A DNA stretch of 32,430 nt. Source: Bacteroidota bacterium (lineage in GTDB: Bacteria; Bacteroidota; Ignavibacteria; Ignavibacteriales; SURF-24). The position numbers and the translations under genes were made by a program. Below are positions 31,598-32,430 of this stretch, piece after piece. Within the stretch, counting starts at the first letter, position 1. Each line of letters begins with the position of its first letter. The notes beneath the pieces were generated by a model. The model saw only the letters and a list, made by a program, of their open reading frames with translations. It was not told the DNA's origin and did no database searches. The stretch is from contig JAUZPB010000044.1 in the NCBI GenBank assembly GCA_030706145.1, forward strand, positions 1 to 32,430, read 5' to 3'.

Positions 31598-32430
31598 ATG
31601 TTGAACAATAGACCAATTAATGTGCTTCTGATCGAAGATGAAGACTATGATGTAAGAAGGGTGAAAAACACAATTAGACCCTTTGAAGACAAAATTAATA
31701 TTGTATCAGTTGTCTCAAGTGGCATTGAGGCAGTTGACCTTCTTAAAGAAAATTCGAAAAATTATGATGTGGTAATCATGGACTTCCAGATTGCTGGTGG
31801 TCTTATGGGAGAGGCTTTAATTGCAAATATTAAAGAAATTGACCCTCTTTTGCAGATAATTGTTATAACAAAAATGACAATAAATGTTACGGATTTTAAG
31901 TTTGCCAATGCACTTATTAAAGCTGGCGCATTCTGGTATTGTACTAAATATCCAGGAGATATTGTCCATTATATTTATCAACCTACGGATTTTATTCTTA
32001 GTATTTTTAATGCCTTTGAAAAAAAGAAACTTGAACAGGACCGTTATAGATCTAATAAGAAACTCTCCAGAAATGTAAACGATATCTTATCGCAAAGAAA
32101 GATTGTAGGTGCTTCCAGACCCATAGATGAACTAAAACAGCAGATCTTGAAATGTGCAAAATCAAATACTAGTATTCTCATCAGTGGCCAGTCGGGTACA
32201 GGTAAAGAACTTGTAGCTGCTAACATACATTACCAGTCAGATAGACGTTTTGAAAATTTCGTTGCTATTAATTGCGGAAGTCTCCCTCACGATTTAATTG
32301 AAAGCGAGCTCTTTGGCTATGAAAAGGGATCTTTTACTGGTGCCAGTAAGAGTAAACCCGGATTGTTTGAACAGGCTAATAATGGAACGATTTTTCTTGA
32401 CGAGATTGCTGAGCTTCCACTTAATGCTCA
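31598..32430 (+). CDS. Sigma-54-dependent response regulator (partial, 3' end outside window)
   Basis: The frame from ATG 31598 runs open to the window end (277 codons visible). A receiver domain (about 7-140) has the acidic pair near E13/D14, phospho-acceptor Asp62 in VVIMDFQ, and Lys117 followed by Tyr where a Pro is usual (YCTKYPGD). An AAA+ domain follows: Walker A GQSGTGKE (197-204), sigma-54 contact loop GSFTGA (244-249, Ser in place of the usual Ala) and Walker B FLDE (266-269). The DNA-binding end is not in the window. Placed 14 bases after the kinase gene, it is the likely partner of that kinase and would drive sigma-54 promoters when the ligand is present. Confidence 0.9.
   Translation, partial: MLNNRPINVLLIEDEDYDVRRVKNTIRPFEDKINIVSVVSSGIEAVDLLKENSKNYDVVIMDFQIAGGLMGEALIANIKEIDPLLQIIVITKMTINVTDFKFANALIKAGAFWYCTKYPGDIVHYIYQPTDFILSIFNAFEKKKLEQDRYRSNKKLSRNVNDILSQRKIVGASRPIDELKQQILKCAKSNTSILISGQSGTGKELVAANIHYQSDRRFENFVAINCGSLPHDLIESELFGYEKGSFTGASKSKPGLFEQANNGTIFLDEIAELPLNA

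Overview
The window looks like a chromosomal segment of an AT-rich, flagellated, Gram-negative bacterium from the Bacteroidetes/Chlorobi side of the tree, most likely the class Ignavibacteria. This is an inference. It rests on a secreted propeller protein ending in a type IX secretion sorting domain of the NFPNPFNPST type, on a 14-repeat 'two-component regulator propeller' kinase, on upstream boxes resembling the Bacteroidetes TAnnTTTG -7 element, and on a complete flagellar/chemotaxis context. No tRNA, rRNA, CRISPR array, insertion sequence or phage gene is visible.

Region 1 (1-5554) is flagellar: the 3' end of a flagellin gene, a terminator, fliS, fliD, a FliT-like chaperone and a FlgM-like anti-sigma factor, ended by a strong terminator. 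A 413-base gap follows, holding a possible sigma-54 promoter overlapped by a CRP/FNR-like palindrome and a possible 43-codon ORF. It leads into a sensorless histidine kinase and an NtrC-type sigma-54 activator, probably an FlgS/FlgR-like flagellar switch.

Region 2 (5698-23215) is rich in signalling genes. It holds four orphan histidine kinases (PAS-PAS, a double seven-bladed propeller kinase, a PAS kinase and a short membrane kinase), a TonB C-terminal-domain protein, a large chemoreceptor, the T9SS-type propeller protein, a PAP2 phosphatase paired with a lipoprotein-anchored CBM20-like/7TM/SpoIIE phosphatase, an ornithine aminotransferase, a DUF2752 protein and a small membrane protein.

Region 3 (23319-28601) is housekeeping: an FmdB-type zinc ribbon, a divergent lipoprotein, then prs-rplY-pth and rpsF-ssb-rpsR-rplI with a strong terminator.

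Region 4 (28755 to the end) is a tight operon with a solute-binding protein, a membrane sensor kinase with a non-canonical histidine region, and a sigma-54-dependent response regulator cut by the window edge. No transporter permease is present. It looks like a three-component nutrient-sensing system and is the best candidate here for something not yet described.
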